From the NCBI RefSeq assembly GCF_002368415.1, contig NZ_AP018290.1, positions 3,175,614-3,239,613 of the forward strand: DNA of 64,000 nt, given 5' to 3'. Position 1 is the stretch's first letter. The number at the start of each line of letters is the position of its first letter. This document shows, piece by piece, positions 37,486 through 47,800 of the stretch. The position numbers and the translations under genes were made by a program. Below the pieces are notes generated by a model that was not told the DNA's origin, searched no databases, and saw nothing but the letters and a program-made list of their open reading frames with translations. Source of the DNA: Calothrix sp. NIES-4105. Lineage in GTDB: Bacteria > Cyanobacteriota > Cyanobacteriia > Cyanobacteriales > Nostocaceae.

Positions 37486-38709
37486 CTACTTTTTATGCAC
37501 AATAGGTTTAGCAAGACGTACAGCTTCACTTACTGCCTCATCCAAGTTTTCTGTCATGACTATTGAGATGTCGCTTCCGTGTTTTAATGCTGTTAGCTCT
37601 TTTTTGGCGCCATTAAGGTCTGAACCAGCGAGTCTAACAACTAAACGCGGTAAGTTTTCACGTTTGTGTTTATTCCCCAATCGTGTACCGTTTGATTTAT
37701 GCTCCTGATTATAATGATGGACAAATTCAGTAATGACTTCTGCTATTTCAATCGCTTGAGGAATACTACCCAAAAGATTAATCAGAATAACCTGAATACT
37801 TTTGTCAGCACTCATTATTCTTAAAGCTTTTTCTAGACGGGTTTTAAATGTCGTTGGAGAAGTATCAAGGGGAGATGCATGACGTAAGTTTAGACAAATT
37901 CCTGGTTTACCACCTCCCAAAGTAACCAAATCCATTGTGGTTAATACTGAGCCGGCGCCATTACCCATAATACCTATCTTGCCGTGAAGCTCTACTCCTT
38001 CCCATTCTCCAAAATCTTGATTTTTACCATTACCGTTACATCGGTTAGCCATTTTGGTTGCCATCAACGCAATATCAGGATGACGCGAAATTGCACGCTC
38101 GTTAACACTGATACTGCCGTTTAATGCCATCGCTTCACCATCAGAATTTATACCAAGAGGATTAATTTCAACTAAATCAAGGTCTTTCTCAATTAATAAA
38201 TGGTACATTTTCTCGATGACGCTGCTAACGGTTTGCATTCGCTTTCCCTGCAACCCCATTTTCAACGCCAGTCGTCTCGCATAAAACGGTGAAAACTCAT
38301 GCTCGACGACGACATGCTGCATTTTCTCCCCAGATGAATCTAAATCGATATCGGGTTCTTGACAACCTAACAATATTGGACGGCATACCGCTGTATCAAT
38401 TACAACAGCTAAATATAACTCCTGTTCAGCATCATATTTTGTTTCTGCTAATAGCACTTCTGGGAATTCACCCATTATCGGTAAATTAAAAATATTTTGG
38501 GCTGCTGCTATTGCGTCTATTGTTGTCTCAACAAACCTGACACCACCAACTTTTAACCTTGCTCCCCCATAGACTTGCGATTTGATAACAATTGGATAAG
38601 GAATTTTTAACCTCTTTAAATCTGTTGGATGGTCAATTCGCTGTGATGGCAGTACTGGAATGCCAATCTGCCCAAACCATTCTTTTACCTGATACTCTAG
38701 TAAATCCAT
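37486..38709 (-). CDS. sucC: Succinyl-CoA ligase beta-subunit-like ATP-grasp protein
   Basis: 407 residues from ATG 38709 (MDLLEYQVKEWF), with AAGG about 9 nt upstream; a GTG three codons earlier is less likely. The ATP-grasp half has YPIVIKSQVYGGARLKVGGVRF and DLVEINPLGINSDGEAMALNG. The C-terminal ligase domain has IGIMGNGAGSVLTTMDLVTLGGG, equivalent to the NGAGLAMATMD loop of SucC. It is followed after 218 bp by the SucD-like gene, so the two probably form a heteromeric CoA ligase. In cyanobacteria this would complete a modified TCA route, but the missing phosphohistidine in the partner makes activity uncertain. Confidence 0.78.
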   Translation of the reverse strand: MDLLEYQVKEWFGQIGIPVLPSQRIDHPTDLKRLKIPYPIVIKSQVYGGARLKVGGVRFVETTIDAIAAAQNIFNLPIMGEFPEVLLAETKYDAEQELYLAVVIDTAVCRPILLGCQEPDIDLDSSGEKMQHVVVEHEFSPFYARRLALKMGLQGKRMQTVSSVIEKMYHLLIEKDLDLVEINPLGINSDGEAMALNGSISVNERAISRHPDIALMATKMANRCNGNGKNQDFGEWEGVELHGKIGIMGNGAGSVLTTMDLVTLGGGKPGICLNLRHASPLDTSPTTFKTRLEKALRIMSADKSIQVILINLLGSIPQAIEIAEVITEFVHHYNQEHKSNGTRLGNKHKRENLPRLVVRLAGSDLNGAKKELTALKHGSDISIVMTENLDEAVSEAVRLAKPIVHKK

Positions 38710-39307
38710 ACCACGCACCTTTGAAATACCACTTCACTTTCTGGGGTTACAGTCGCATTTTTAAGTCGCTGTACCCCCAAAGCAAAAGTCGGCTTAATTT
38801 ACTCATAATTTCTTTCGCTAACATTAATTCTATCCAATTAAGTTGATGCGGTAAATAACCACATCAATTTACTTTATTAAATAAATAAAAATCGGCGCCA
38901 TCAATTGCATTTCAGTAGAACCGCTGACATTATAATCAGAAGGCTTTTTTTTTAACAAATTTAATCAGTACCTCTCTAATTGACTCTCTAAGCTCGCTTC
39001 TCACATTTTTAGCTATGCGTTCATTAGCATCTAAAGCCAGCAAATTCAGTATAGTATGTAGTCATTTTATGCTTATAATTTTACTTATAAGTTCAATTCC
39101 ATCCAAGCTATATAAAAATCTTATTGTTTAAATGCTAATAACACCAGTATTACATTTGTAGCTTAACTTATAAGTTTTTGTCATTTATTTTACTAAACCT
39201 TAGACAGATGAAATTTGTAACAAAAAGTGAATGTACCAACTCGATGACTCCACCCCCCGACGCGCTCAATACCGTTTTTTCACAATCTGTGCTAAAACGT
39301 TAGGCGG
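38710..39307. other. Intergenic region between divergent genes
   Basis: About 600 bp, AT-rich, with no credible gene. It holds a GGGGTTACAG...CTGTACCCCC hairpin (about 38737-38778) just upstream of the sucC-like gene, one GGCGCC (38893), and presumably promoters for both flanking genes. Confidence 0.6.
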
Positions 39308-39373
39308 TTGTATAGGAAAATAGTAACTGCTCATAGTGTGTCTTTGTTAACAAACCCAAGCCTATCATCACCA

Positions 39374-41194
39374 ATGAAATCAGCAGCACAGCAGGAAGAT
39401 TTAGATTTTCTATCGTCCATTCTGGAAGAAAGCTTGCTTGCCATTAGTCATAGCAAATGCTTTGAGATCAAATGTGCCGTTCAAGACCATTTGATGGTTT
39501 TGATACAGCATCCTAAAACCGTCACAGTAGAAACTGGGCATATTTTTGCAGTTATTGCGTCCGTGCTTCAATCAGAAACCGCGTATCAAACACAAGAAGT
39601 ACGAATGTTTGTTCGTTACATTGGGGAAAAGCTTCCCTATGCTCAAAAAACGCTGTTTATCGTTCCAAATACCCCAATTAATACGTTTAAAACATCAAAT
39701 TCATTAGATTCTGATGTTTTTTCAAGTGTAATTCCCGAACTTGATGTTGAAGCGCAACCTGACTCCGAAACTCCCTCTCAAAGCGGGATATTTGATTCTT
39801 CTGCTTCGCTACTAACTATAACTGCGGATGTGATTGAGGAAGATAACAACCCCTTGAAGGGGGCGCCATTACGTCCACCTAGAAAAAACACCTACATCAG
39901 TTTAATATTAATTGGAACATTAGTTCTATCTATTGTTGCCATATTTGGCGCCAGTGGTTTCTTCTTAGTAAGTCCCTGTATATTATCTACATGTAAAGAA
40001 TTAACAACGGCAAAACAATTACAAAATGAATGGACTCAACTAGCGAATAACGTCAAAACCGAAGAAGATTTATTACAACTTCAACGAAAGCTAGATAAAG
40101 CAATTGCATCATTACAAAGAATACCAGGTTGGTCGCCTTCCTATCAGAATGCAGAAGAAGTCGCAACAGCTTTATCGAGCAAGTCGCAACAAATTAAACT
40201 GTTAACACAAGCTTTACAGTCAGGCACCACAGCTTCGCGTGTATCAAGAAGCTTAACAAATGACATCAGTAATTTACAGTCGCGTTCATTATTATGGCGC
40301 CAAGCAATTGCCCCATTAGAAGCAATTAGTACAGATAGTAAATTTTACAGTTTTGCACAGTCAAAATTATCACAATATCGTACTGGTTTACAGTCGGTAA
40401 ATGTCCAGATGCAAGCGCAGAGCAAATGGAAGAAAAAAGTAAACGATGCTATTGCTGCAGCGAAAGTAGCTCTAAAGCGCGAAAGTATCGCTAAATCATT
40501 ACCAGACTTACAGCGTGCGCTTTCTACTTGGCAAATTGTTGTAAATGCTTTAATTGCTGTACCTCAAAATAGTCAAGCTTATGCTGACGCGCGAAAGCTC
40601 TTGAACGATTATCAGCCAAGACTACTTGCAATTCGCGACCGCGTTTCAAGACAAGAGCAAGCTGCAACAAGTTTAGCCTCAGCAACAGCTACCGCGAAAC
40701 TTGCCCAACAGTACGAACAGCAAAACCAGTGGCAACCGGCAGCTATTCGCTGGCAACAAGCAATAAATACAATTAAGCAAATTCCTGCCGATAGTTCTTT
40801 GTATAATCAAGTACAACCTTTACTTCAAATGTATTCATCAGCATTTGAGCAAGCACAAACCAAATTACAAATAATGACAATGACTGGTGCGACAGCTAGC
40901 ACAGCTTCAACTCGTGCTAGTTTAGAGAAAACTTGTAAAGGAAGCGTTCGGATTTGTGATTTCACTGTAGACGAGAGATTTATAACCGTTCGCATGACTC
41001 TAGAATACGAAAGGACTTTAGAAATTAACACTACAGGCGCCAATAGTCAAAACATACAAAATATCAAGACTGTTCAAAAGCATTTAGAAACTTTACAACA
41101 AGCGCTAGAGGCAATTGGTGACAATGCGAATACGGCTGTTTTAGTTTTTGATGCACAAGGACAACAAATTTTCACCCATATTCCACGGCAATAG
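39374..41194 (+). CDS. Single-pass membrane protein with a long helical-repeat domain, about 606 aa
   Basis: The open frame extends back to a TTG at 39308, but the first ATG is at 39374 (MKSAAQQEDLDFLSSILEES); neither has a strong ribosome-binding site. An N-terminal soluble region is followed by a transmembrane helix at about 180-205 (SLILIGTLVLSIVAIFGA). Then come repeated helices with WQxAxxxWxxAIxxIxxIPxxSxxYxQ patterns, which read like TPR/coiled-coil repeats typical of cyanobacterial envelope or signalling proteins. The last 90 residues form a small globular domain (ICDFTVDERFITVRMTLEYE). Function unknown. Confidence 0.75.
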   Translation: MKSAAQQEDLDFLSSILEESLLAISHSKCFEIKCAVQDHLMVLIQHPKTVTVETGHIFAVIASVLQSETAYQTQEVRMFVRYIGEKLPYAQKTLFIVPNTPINTFKTSNSLDSDVFSSVIPELDVEAQPDSETPSQSGIFDSSASLLTITADVIEEDNNPLKGAPLRPPRKNTYISLILIGTLVLSIVAIFGASGFFLVSPCILSTCKELTTAKQLQNEWTQLANNVKTEEDLLQLQRKLDKAIASLQRIPGWSPSYQNAEEVATALSSKSQQIKLLTQALQSGTTASRVSRSLTNDISNLQSRSLLWRQAIAPLEAISTDSKFYSFAQSKLSQYRTGLQSVNVQMQAQSKWKKKVNDAIAAAKVALKRESIAKSLPDLQRALSTWQIVVNALIAVPQNSQAYADARKLLNDYQPRLLAIRDRVSRQEQAATSLASATATAKLAQQYEQQNQWQPAAIRWQQAINTIKQIPADSSLYNQVQPLLQMYSSAFEQAQTKLQIMTMTGATASTASTRASLEKTCKGSVRICDFTVDERFITVRMTLEYERTLEINTTGANSQNIQNIKTVQKHLETLQQALEAIGDNANTAVLVFDAQGQQIFTHIPRQ

Positions 41195-41334
41195 GGGCGG
41201 GTTTACAAAATTGTAATTATTTGCCTAGGATATAGGTTAACCCGCCCGTACTAGCGAATTAGAATTCAGAGGTAGGGTGCGTGACGCTACTAACAATTAT
41301 TAAACGAAGCTAATAGTCTCGTAGCGTCACGCAC
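41194..41334. repeat. Two hairpin repeats
   Basis: GGGGCGGGTTTAC...GGTTAACCCGCCCGTA (41194-41251) belongs to the same family as 21306 and 34121. It is followed by a perfect 14-bp inverted repeat, GTGCGTGACGCTAC (41277-41290) and GTAGCGTCACGCAC (41321-41334). They lie between convergent genes and could terminate both. Confidence 0.8.
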
Positions 41335-41351
41335 AGGAGCGAGGAGCGGAG

Positions 41352-42128
41352 TTAACGAATTAGTTGTGCGTTCGAGTTGAAGAACTGCCGTGATAATCCT
41401 CGTGTGACTAATATAGTAGTTAGTAGGTTGGCAAAGGCGATCATAAACAAAACCACAATTTGGTATGAAATTGCTTCGTCTGCTTTGACACCACCAAGTA
41501 GTTGTCCTGTGAAAAAACTCGGTATTGTTGCCATACCTACTAATGTCATTTGATTGATAGTGGGCATTATTGACGCACGTATAGCATCTTTACGGTACTG
41601 TGCTACTGCTTGAAGGGGTGTGGCGCCTAAACTTAGATGTGTTTCAATTTCTAACTGACTTGCATCTATTACTTTAACTAGTCTTTCTCCTGAAGAAGCT
41701 GCTGCATTCATGGCACCACCTATTACCATGAGTGCTAACGGTATTACATATCGTGGCTCAAAAAGGCGTTGAGGCTGAATTATTAAATAATTTGTATAAA
41801 AAATAGCCAATGCTGTACTAATAAACATTGCTCCCCACACTAGCGGTAAAACGAGGGGAATTTTTTGGCTGATACGATTTCGGGCAATTATGGCGCCGAT
41901 AGTGGTAATTACTGCTAAAATCGCCAAAACTGCAACAGCATTATCAAGGACAAAGATAAAATCTAGTACATACCCTAAAACCATCAATTGAAGAATAGTT
42001 CTCCCAGTTGCCGTAAGTAATTTAATCTCTAGTCCGAGTTTTTCCCAAGCTGACAACCCGATGGTAATAGCCATCAGCGCTACGGCTATAACTAAGTCTG
42101 TAAAATCTAACTTGATGATTTCTGGCAT
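41352..42128 (-). CDS. fetB: FetB/UPF0014-family ABC permease
   Basis: About 258 residues from ATG 42128 (MPEIIKLDFTDLVIAV). The longer TTG-started frame to 42236 would leave only 3 bp to the divergent gene and adds an odd Tyr/Ile-rich leader. Seven or so helices and the family signature LGATPLQAVAQYRKDAIRASIMPTI / MATIPSFFTGQLLGG are clear. In E. coli FetA/FetB has been linked to iron export and oxidative-stress resistance; other members were called YbbM. No FetA-like ATPase is adjacent. The specific substrate is inference. Confidence 0.8.
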   Translation of the reverse strand: MPEIIKLDFTDLVIAVALMAITIGLSAWEKLGLEIKLLTATGRTILQLMVLGYVLDFIFVLDNAVAVLAILAVITTIGAIIARNRISQKIPLVLPLVWGAMFISTALAIFYTNYLIIQPQRLFEPRYVIPLALMVIGGAMNAAASSGERLVKVIDASQLEIETHLSLGATPLQAVAQYRKDAIRASIMPTINQMTLVGMATIPSFFTGQLLGGVKADEAISYQIVVLFMIAFANLLTTILVTRGLSRQFFNSNAQLIR

Positions 42129-42239
42129 AGGGATGGGAACTTTGAATGTAACGATTTGTTCTTGATGGATATCTATATATATGTAGTAGATTGATCTTTC
42201 ATAGCCGATAATCTGATAAAACCAACTCAAAGACAACCT

Positions 42240-43382
42240 ATGATACAGAGTGTAAAATCTGTTCCTGCATTTGACAATAAACTACAATACGCTGCAATTG
42301 AGGCTGAAGTTAGTGCTGCTGTCCTTTCTATTCTTTCATCGGGACGCTATATCGGTGGACCCATCATTGATGACTTTGAGCAAGCATTTGCCGAATATCA
42401 CGACGTTTCTCACTGCATAGCTTGTAACTCTGGTACTGATGCACTTTACTTAGCTTTACGCGCGTTAGATATTAGTGCAGGTGATGAAGTCATTACTACT
42501 CCGTTTACTTTTATCGCCACTTCTGAAGTTATCAGCGCTGTTGGCGCCAAACCTGTATTTGTCGATATTGATGCTAATACATATAATCTCAATTTACAGC
42601 AAGTCGCAGCTGCAATTACTCCCAACACAAAAGCCATCATTCCGGTACATTTGTTCGGTCAACCTGTAGATATGACTGCGTTGATGGAAATTGCCGATGC
42701 TCATAAAATAGCAGTTATTGAAGATTGCGCTCAATCAACAGGAGCTACTTGGAACGATAGAAAAGTTGGTAGCATTGGACATATAGGCGCCTTTAGCTTC
42801 TATCCAACAAAAAATCTTGGTGGTTGTGGTGATGGAGGTGCAATTACAACAAATGACCCTGAAATAGCTCAAAGAATGCGAGTCATTAAAAATCATGGAC
42901 AAACCAATCAATATTACTACAACGAGGTTGGTGTAAACAGCCGTTTGGACAGCATCCAAGCGGTTATTCTTAAAATTAAACTCAAATATTTAGATGATTG
43001 GAACGCTAAAAGAAAAGATATAGCATCTCGTTACAGTCAGTTTCTCTCCAAAGTACCTGGCATTGTTATTCCCCAAGAACTTGCAAGTGGTTCAGGTGTT
43101 TGGAACCAATATACTATTCGCATTCTTGATTCAAAACGTGAAATACTGCGTAAAACACTACAAGACATGGGAGTAAATACAATGATTTACTATCCCATGC
43201 CTTTACACTTACAACCTGTATATAAAGATTTAGGGTATAAAGAAGGACAATTACCTGTTTGTGAACAACTAAGTAAGGAAGTCACATCATTACCCATGTT
43301 TCCTGAACTTTCATCTGAACAACAAGACCAAGTAATTTACTCTATTAAAGAAGCAACTCAACATTCGTACAGACACGATTAA
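42240..43382 (+). CDS. DegT/DnrJ/EryC1/StrS family PLP aminotransferase
   Basis: 380 residues. Motifs: SSGRYIGGP, the NSGTDALYLALRAL phosphate-binding segment, GDEVITTPFTFIAT, PVHLFGQPVDM, VIEDCAQSTGA and the PLP-lysine motif FYPTKNLGGCGDGG. The family transaminates keto-sugars for lipopolysaccharide, exopolysaccharide and secondary-metabolite biosynthesis. No sugar-nucleotide genes are adjacent, so the substrate is unknown. It is divergent from the FetB-like gene and convergent with the Ycf23 homologue. Confidence 0.9.
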   Translation: MIQSVKSVPAFDNKLQYAAIEAEVSAAVLSILSSGRYIGGPIIDDFEQAFAEYHDVSHCIACNSGTDALYLALRALDISAGDEVITTPFTFIATSEVISAVGAKPVFVDIDANTYNLNLQQVAAAITPNTKAIIPVHLFGQPVDMTALMEIADAHKIAVIEDCAQSTGATWNDRKVGSIGHIGAFSFYPTKNLGGCGDGGAITTNDPEIAQRMRVIKNHGQTNQYYYNEVGVNSRLDSIQAVILKIKLKYLDDWNAKRKDIASRYSQFLSKVPGIVIPQELASGSGVWNQYTIRILDSKREILRKTLQDMGVNTMIYYPMPLHLQPVYKDLGYKEGQLPVCEQLSKEVTSLPMFPELSSEQQDQVIYSIKEATQHSYRHD

Positions 43383-43410
43383 TCGTGTCTCTACACTCAG
43401 CACTCAGCAC
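43383..43410. repeat. Short intergenic repeats between convergent genes
   Basis: The sequence just before and after the stop codon contains ACACGATTAATCGTGTCTC (a perfect palindrome across the stop) and ACTCAGCACTCAGCACT. The palindrome overlaps the last codons of the aminotransferase gene and could terminate both genes. Confidence 0.5.
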
Positions 43411-44172
43411 TTAATACTCAGCACTAAAGGTATGAGAGGAAGTGCTAGTAGTAGCTAGCGCTTCTACGATACCGCGTACAGCAGCAATCATTGCGACTTC
43501 GCTGTTGAGTTGGTTAACTGCTGAACCAACACCGACACCTGCGGCGCCTGCAGATGTTGCAAGTGGTGCGGTGACGCTAGAAATACCAGAAGCACATAGC
43601 ACAGGTACTGCAACCGCGCGTGAAATTTCGTAAGCTGCTGCTAAAGTTGGAGCAGCTTTTTCGATTAAACCTATCGTACCGCCATGTGTAGGCTTGGTAT
43701 TGATTCCGCCTTCGGTTTGAATAATATCAGCACCTGCTTGTACTAAATCTTCTGCAAGCTGAACTTGTTTATCAAGTGTCAAAATATGAGGAACTGTAAC
43801 CGACAGCGTTACATTAGGAAGCAACTCGCGCGTTTGATTAGTTAATGCCAAAACTTCAGCAGCTTCAAATCTTCGTCCTTGTGCATAGAACGAATCAAAG
43901 TTTCCAATTTCTATTAAATCCGCACCTGCTGCTACTGAAGAAATAAATTTTTCTGGCTCAACTGCAGATACACAAATCGGTAGATTTGTCAAACTTTTAG
44001 CTAATTTTACCAGTTTTGGGTCAGCAGCGATATCAACAAAAGTGGCGCCACCAAGTTCAGCAGCTCTTACAACGGCAGCAACATTATAGGGGTCGAAGTT
44101 ATTCAGACCGCTAATTACTTTTAGCGCGCGGCGAATTGTGAACGCACGTTGAAGAGTAGAATGCATCGTCAT
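43411..44172 (-). CDS. ycf23: Ycf23/DUF561 family protein
   Basis: 253 residues with a TIM-barrel-like pattern: LKVISGLNNFDPYNVAAVV, GATFVDIAADPKLV, ICVSAVEPEKF, GADLIEIGNFDSFY, GADIIQTEGGI, VPVLCASGIS and AAGVGVGSAVN. This matches the DUF561/Ycf23 family, encoded in some red-algal plastids and widespread in cyanobacteria. The phosphate-binding loops suggest an enzyme, but no reaction is established. Length is normal for the family. Confidence 0.85.
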   Translation of the reverse strand: MTMHSTLQRAFTIRRALKVISGLNNFDPYNVAAVVRAAELGGATFVDIAADPKLVKLAKSLTNLPICVSAVEPEKFISSVAAGADLIEIGNFDSFYAQGRRFEAAEVLALTNQTRELLPNVTLSVTVPHILTLDKQVQLAEDLVQAGADIIQTEGGINTKPTHGGTIGLIEKAAPTLAAAYEISRAVAVPVLCASGISSVTAPLATSAGAAGVGVGSAVNQLNSEVAMIAAVRGIVEALATTSTSSHTFSAEY

Positions 44173-44440
44173 GATTTTTGTGTATATCGTTTAATTAAAA
44201 CTATTGTCACATTATAGGTAACGATTCGCTAGTGGCTTTAGGTATAATGCAATATTTCTCCGTTGGAGTAAGTGTTTACGTTTTATCTACACCTTTTGAA
44301 TGAATCTAAGTAATGGTTAATTATCACAAATTTAAATTATCAAAGTATTGTGCTGTGCGTGACATCATGCTTAGGGGGGATGTAGAATGCGGCTGACAGC
44401 TTAAATCAAGTTTAAAAAATGGGATAACATTCCTCTATTT

Positions 44441-44842
44441 ATGCCTGAAATCAGCAATGTAACTAGTACCATTGCCTTTTTTGGTACGATAATTGGTATT
44501 TGTGCAGCTTCGTTTCAAGTATTGGATCAAATCGAAAAGCGACGTGATGCATGGTTTAAAAAATTACATGCAGATGAAAATGATAATTTAAAATCTGCTT
44601 TACCACAGCCGACTCAAATCTTACCAAATATACTACCAAATGAGTGTCATGTCGATTGGGGGGAAGCTGTTGATGTTTCAGTTTTCTATGGACGCGCGCA
44701 GGAACTTGCCACTTTAGAGGAGTGGATAATCAACGATAATTGTCGCTTGATAGTGCTGTTAGGTATGGGGGGTATTGGTAAAACCTCGCTTTCAGTTAAG
44801 TTAGCGCAAAAATTGTTGAAACAAAAACTTTCGAGTTTGTAA
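44441..44842 (+). CDS. NB-ARC/WD40 protein, 5' fragment before a frameshift
   Basis: 133 residues. An N-terminal hydrophobic segment (STIAFFGTIIGICAASFQVL) is followed by VFYGRAQELATLEEWI and the P-loop VLLGMGGIGKTSLSVKLAQKLL. The frame then ends at SSL-TAA. The neighbouring -1 frame reads KTFEFVIWRSLGNAPPL, exactly what follows the P-loop in this STAND family. The switch lies on CAAAAAC at about 44821-44827. This and 44854-47925 are one gene split by a frameshift, sequencing error or slippage site. Confidence 0.8.
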   Translation: MPEISNVTSTIAFFGTIIGICAASFQVLDQIEKRRDAWFKKLHADENDNLKSALPQPTQILPNILPNECHVDWGEAVDVSVFYGRAQELATLEEWIINDNCRLIVLLGMGGIGKTSLSVKLAQKLLKQKLSSL

Positions 44843-44853
44843 TTTGGCGCTCT

Positions 44854-47800
44854 TTGGGTAATGCTCCACCATTACAAGATATACTAGCAGATGTAATTAA
44901 ATTTCTTTCAAAACAAGAAACAGATTTACCACTCGATACTGGCGCCCTAATAACATTGCTGAAAAGATATTTGTGTGCGTCGCGTTGTTTATTGATACTC
45001 GATAATTTTGAGTCTATTTTAACTGAGGGTGATAAAGCGGGTGAGTATCGTCCGGGGTATGAGGACTATGGTACACTTCTCAAACGTGTTGGTAGTGAGG
45101 TTCATACAAGCTGTTTAATTATTACCAGTCGAGAAAAACCATTTGAAGTTGCAGCGAGTGAAGGTGAAACGCTTCCAGTTCGTTCATTGCAATTAAGTGG
45201 TTTGCTTGCAGCAGATTCTGGAGTTATTTTTCAGGAACGGGGAGTTAGTGGTACTCTTGATGAACAAATTCGACTTGTAGATTCTTATCAAGGTAATCCT
45301 TTAGCACTTAAAATTATTTCTACTACTATCAAAGATATATTTAACGGTAGTATTACAGAATTTTTATCTCAAGATTCGATTGTTTTTGGTACTATTAAAA
45401 CTTTACTTGAAACACAATTCAATCGCTTATCTGATTTAGAAAAGGAAGTTATATATTGGTTAGCGATTAATCGTGAACCTGTAACGATGCTAGAATTACT
45501 TGATGATATAATTACACTTGAAAAGGCGCCTAAATTAATTGAGACGCTCGAATCATTAATGCGACGTTCGCTCATTGAAAAAGCCAGAGATGCGACTGAC
45601 ACATCCACATTTACACTGCAAAATGTGGTTATGGAGTACATAACAGATGTATTTATAGAGCAAATAGTAACTGAAATTCATGAGGGAATATTTAAGTTAT
45701 TTAATACTCACGCTCTCATCAAAGCGACTACTCGTGATTATATTCGTTCTTCACAAATTCGTTTAATTCTTAACCCGATACTTTATCTATTAAATTCTGA
45801 AATTAAACGAGGTAATGAGTTATTAGAAATACTACGTAATCAAACCGAGACTCAAGTCGGATATGCGGCAGGAAACGTTATTAATTTATTAGTTAATCTT
45901 AAAATAAATTTGAGTGGCTTTGATTTTTCAGAACTAATAATCAAACAAGCATACTTACAAGGAGTGAATCTACGCTTGTGTAATTTTAGTAAATCAGATT
46001 TTGAAAAATGTATTTTTACTCAATCATTTGGTAGCATTCAATCAGTTGCATTTAGTCCCAACGGTCAACTTGCTGCAAGTGATACCAATGGACAAATTAT
46101 TTTGTGGCAAGTTGCAGATAGTAAACAGTTCCTCAGCTTTAAAGCACATTTAAGTTGGGTGTGGTCAGTTGCATTTAACTGTGATGGTACGATGTTTGCT
46201 AGCTGTAGTTCTGACCATACTATATGTTTGTGGAGTCTTGAGGATGGTCGTCTCATTAAAACTTTACAAGGACATACAAGTGAGGTTCGGTCAGTTGCTT
46301 TTAGCTGCGATAGTAATACTTTTGCAAGTGGTAGTTCTGACCATACTATACGTATTTGGAACTTAACAACAGGTAAACACCTCAAAATTTTGCAGGGACA
46401 TACAAATGTAGTAAGTGCTGTTGCGTTTAGTCCTGATACAGAAACTATTGTTAGTGGCAGTTACGACCAAACTATACGGTTATGGAATGTTGCTACAGGT
46501 GAATGTGTAAAAGTTCTCCAGGGACATATTAATCAAATACGCTCGGTTGCGTTTTCGCCTGACGGTAGTATTATTGCTAGCGGTAGCGATGACCGAACTA
46601 TTCGTATATGGGATGTAGCAACAGGAGAATGTCTAAGTATTTTGCAAGGACACCTGAGTCAAGTACGTTCAGTTGCTTTTAGTCATGATGGACTTTTACT
46701 TGCGAGTGCGGGTAGGGATTTAACTATAAAACTATGGATTATTTTATATAATCAATATTCCATTGAAACACAATTAATTGCTTCTTTAGCAGGACATACT
46801 CAATCAATTGAGTCAGTAGCTTTTAGTCCTAATGATAAAATCTTAGTTAGTGGTAGTTTTGACCAAACAGTAAGACTATGGGATGTAAATAACGAAAAAT
46901 GTCTTAATACACTTCAAGGATATGCAAATTCAATATGGTCAGTAGCTTTTAGTCAGGACGGACAAATACTTGCTAGTGCCAGCGATGATTTTGCTGTTAG
47001 ATTTTGGAGTGTTGCGACTAGTGAACTATTGCGTACCTTTAATAAACATACAAATCGAGTTTGGTCAGTAGCTTTTAGTCCAGATGGTCAAATTCTTGCA
47101 AGTGGTAGTGATGATAAAACGATTCGACTTGTAGATGTGAATACAGGTGAACTTCTCAAAACTTTGCGCGTACATACCTATCATATTAAGTCACTTCAAT
47201 TTAGTCCAAATGGAAAAATGCTTGCGAGTACAGGCGCCGATGAAACAATCTGTATATGGGACGTAGGTGAAGGTAAGTGCATAAATATATTACACAAACA
47301 TTTACGACGTGTTGAATCAATAGCTTTTAGTTCTGACGGTATTTTTTTGGCTAGCGGTAGTAATGACCGCACGATTAAATTATGGTTACAAAGTACAGGT
47401 GAATATATCCAAACCTTACAAGGACATGCAGCAGAAGTAAATTCAGTTACATTTAGCCCGAACGGAAAAACTCTTGCCAGTGCAAGCTCAGATGGTACAT
47501 TAAAATTATGGTCTGTAAATAATGCTGAATGCATTAAAACTCTACAAGGTCACGCTTATGCAGTTCAGTCAGTAATATTTAGTCCCGACGGTAGATATTT
47601 AATTAGTGCTAGCACCGACGAAACAATCAAGGTATGGAATATTAAAACAGGTGAATGTATTAAAACTTTACACGAACATATTGGTGTAGTTTGGTCTGTT
47701 GCCATTAATTCAAGAGGCGCCGTTATTGCCAGCGGTAGTCAAGATGAGACAATCAAAATATGGGATATAAATACAGGTGAATGTCTTAACACTCTAAGAG

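Noticed and set aside
42129-42236. TTG-extended N-terminus of the FetB-like permease
   Set aside because: It would leave only 3 bp between divergent genes and adds a non-family leader; ATG 42128 fits better.
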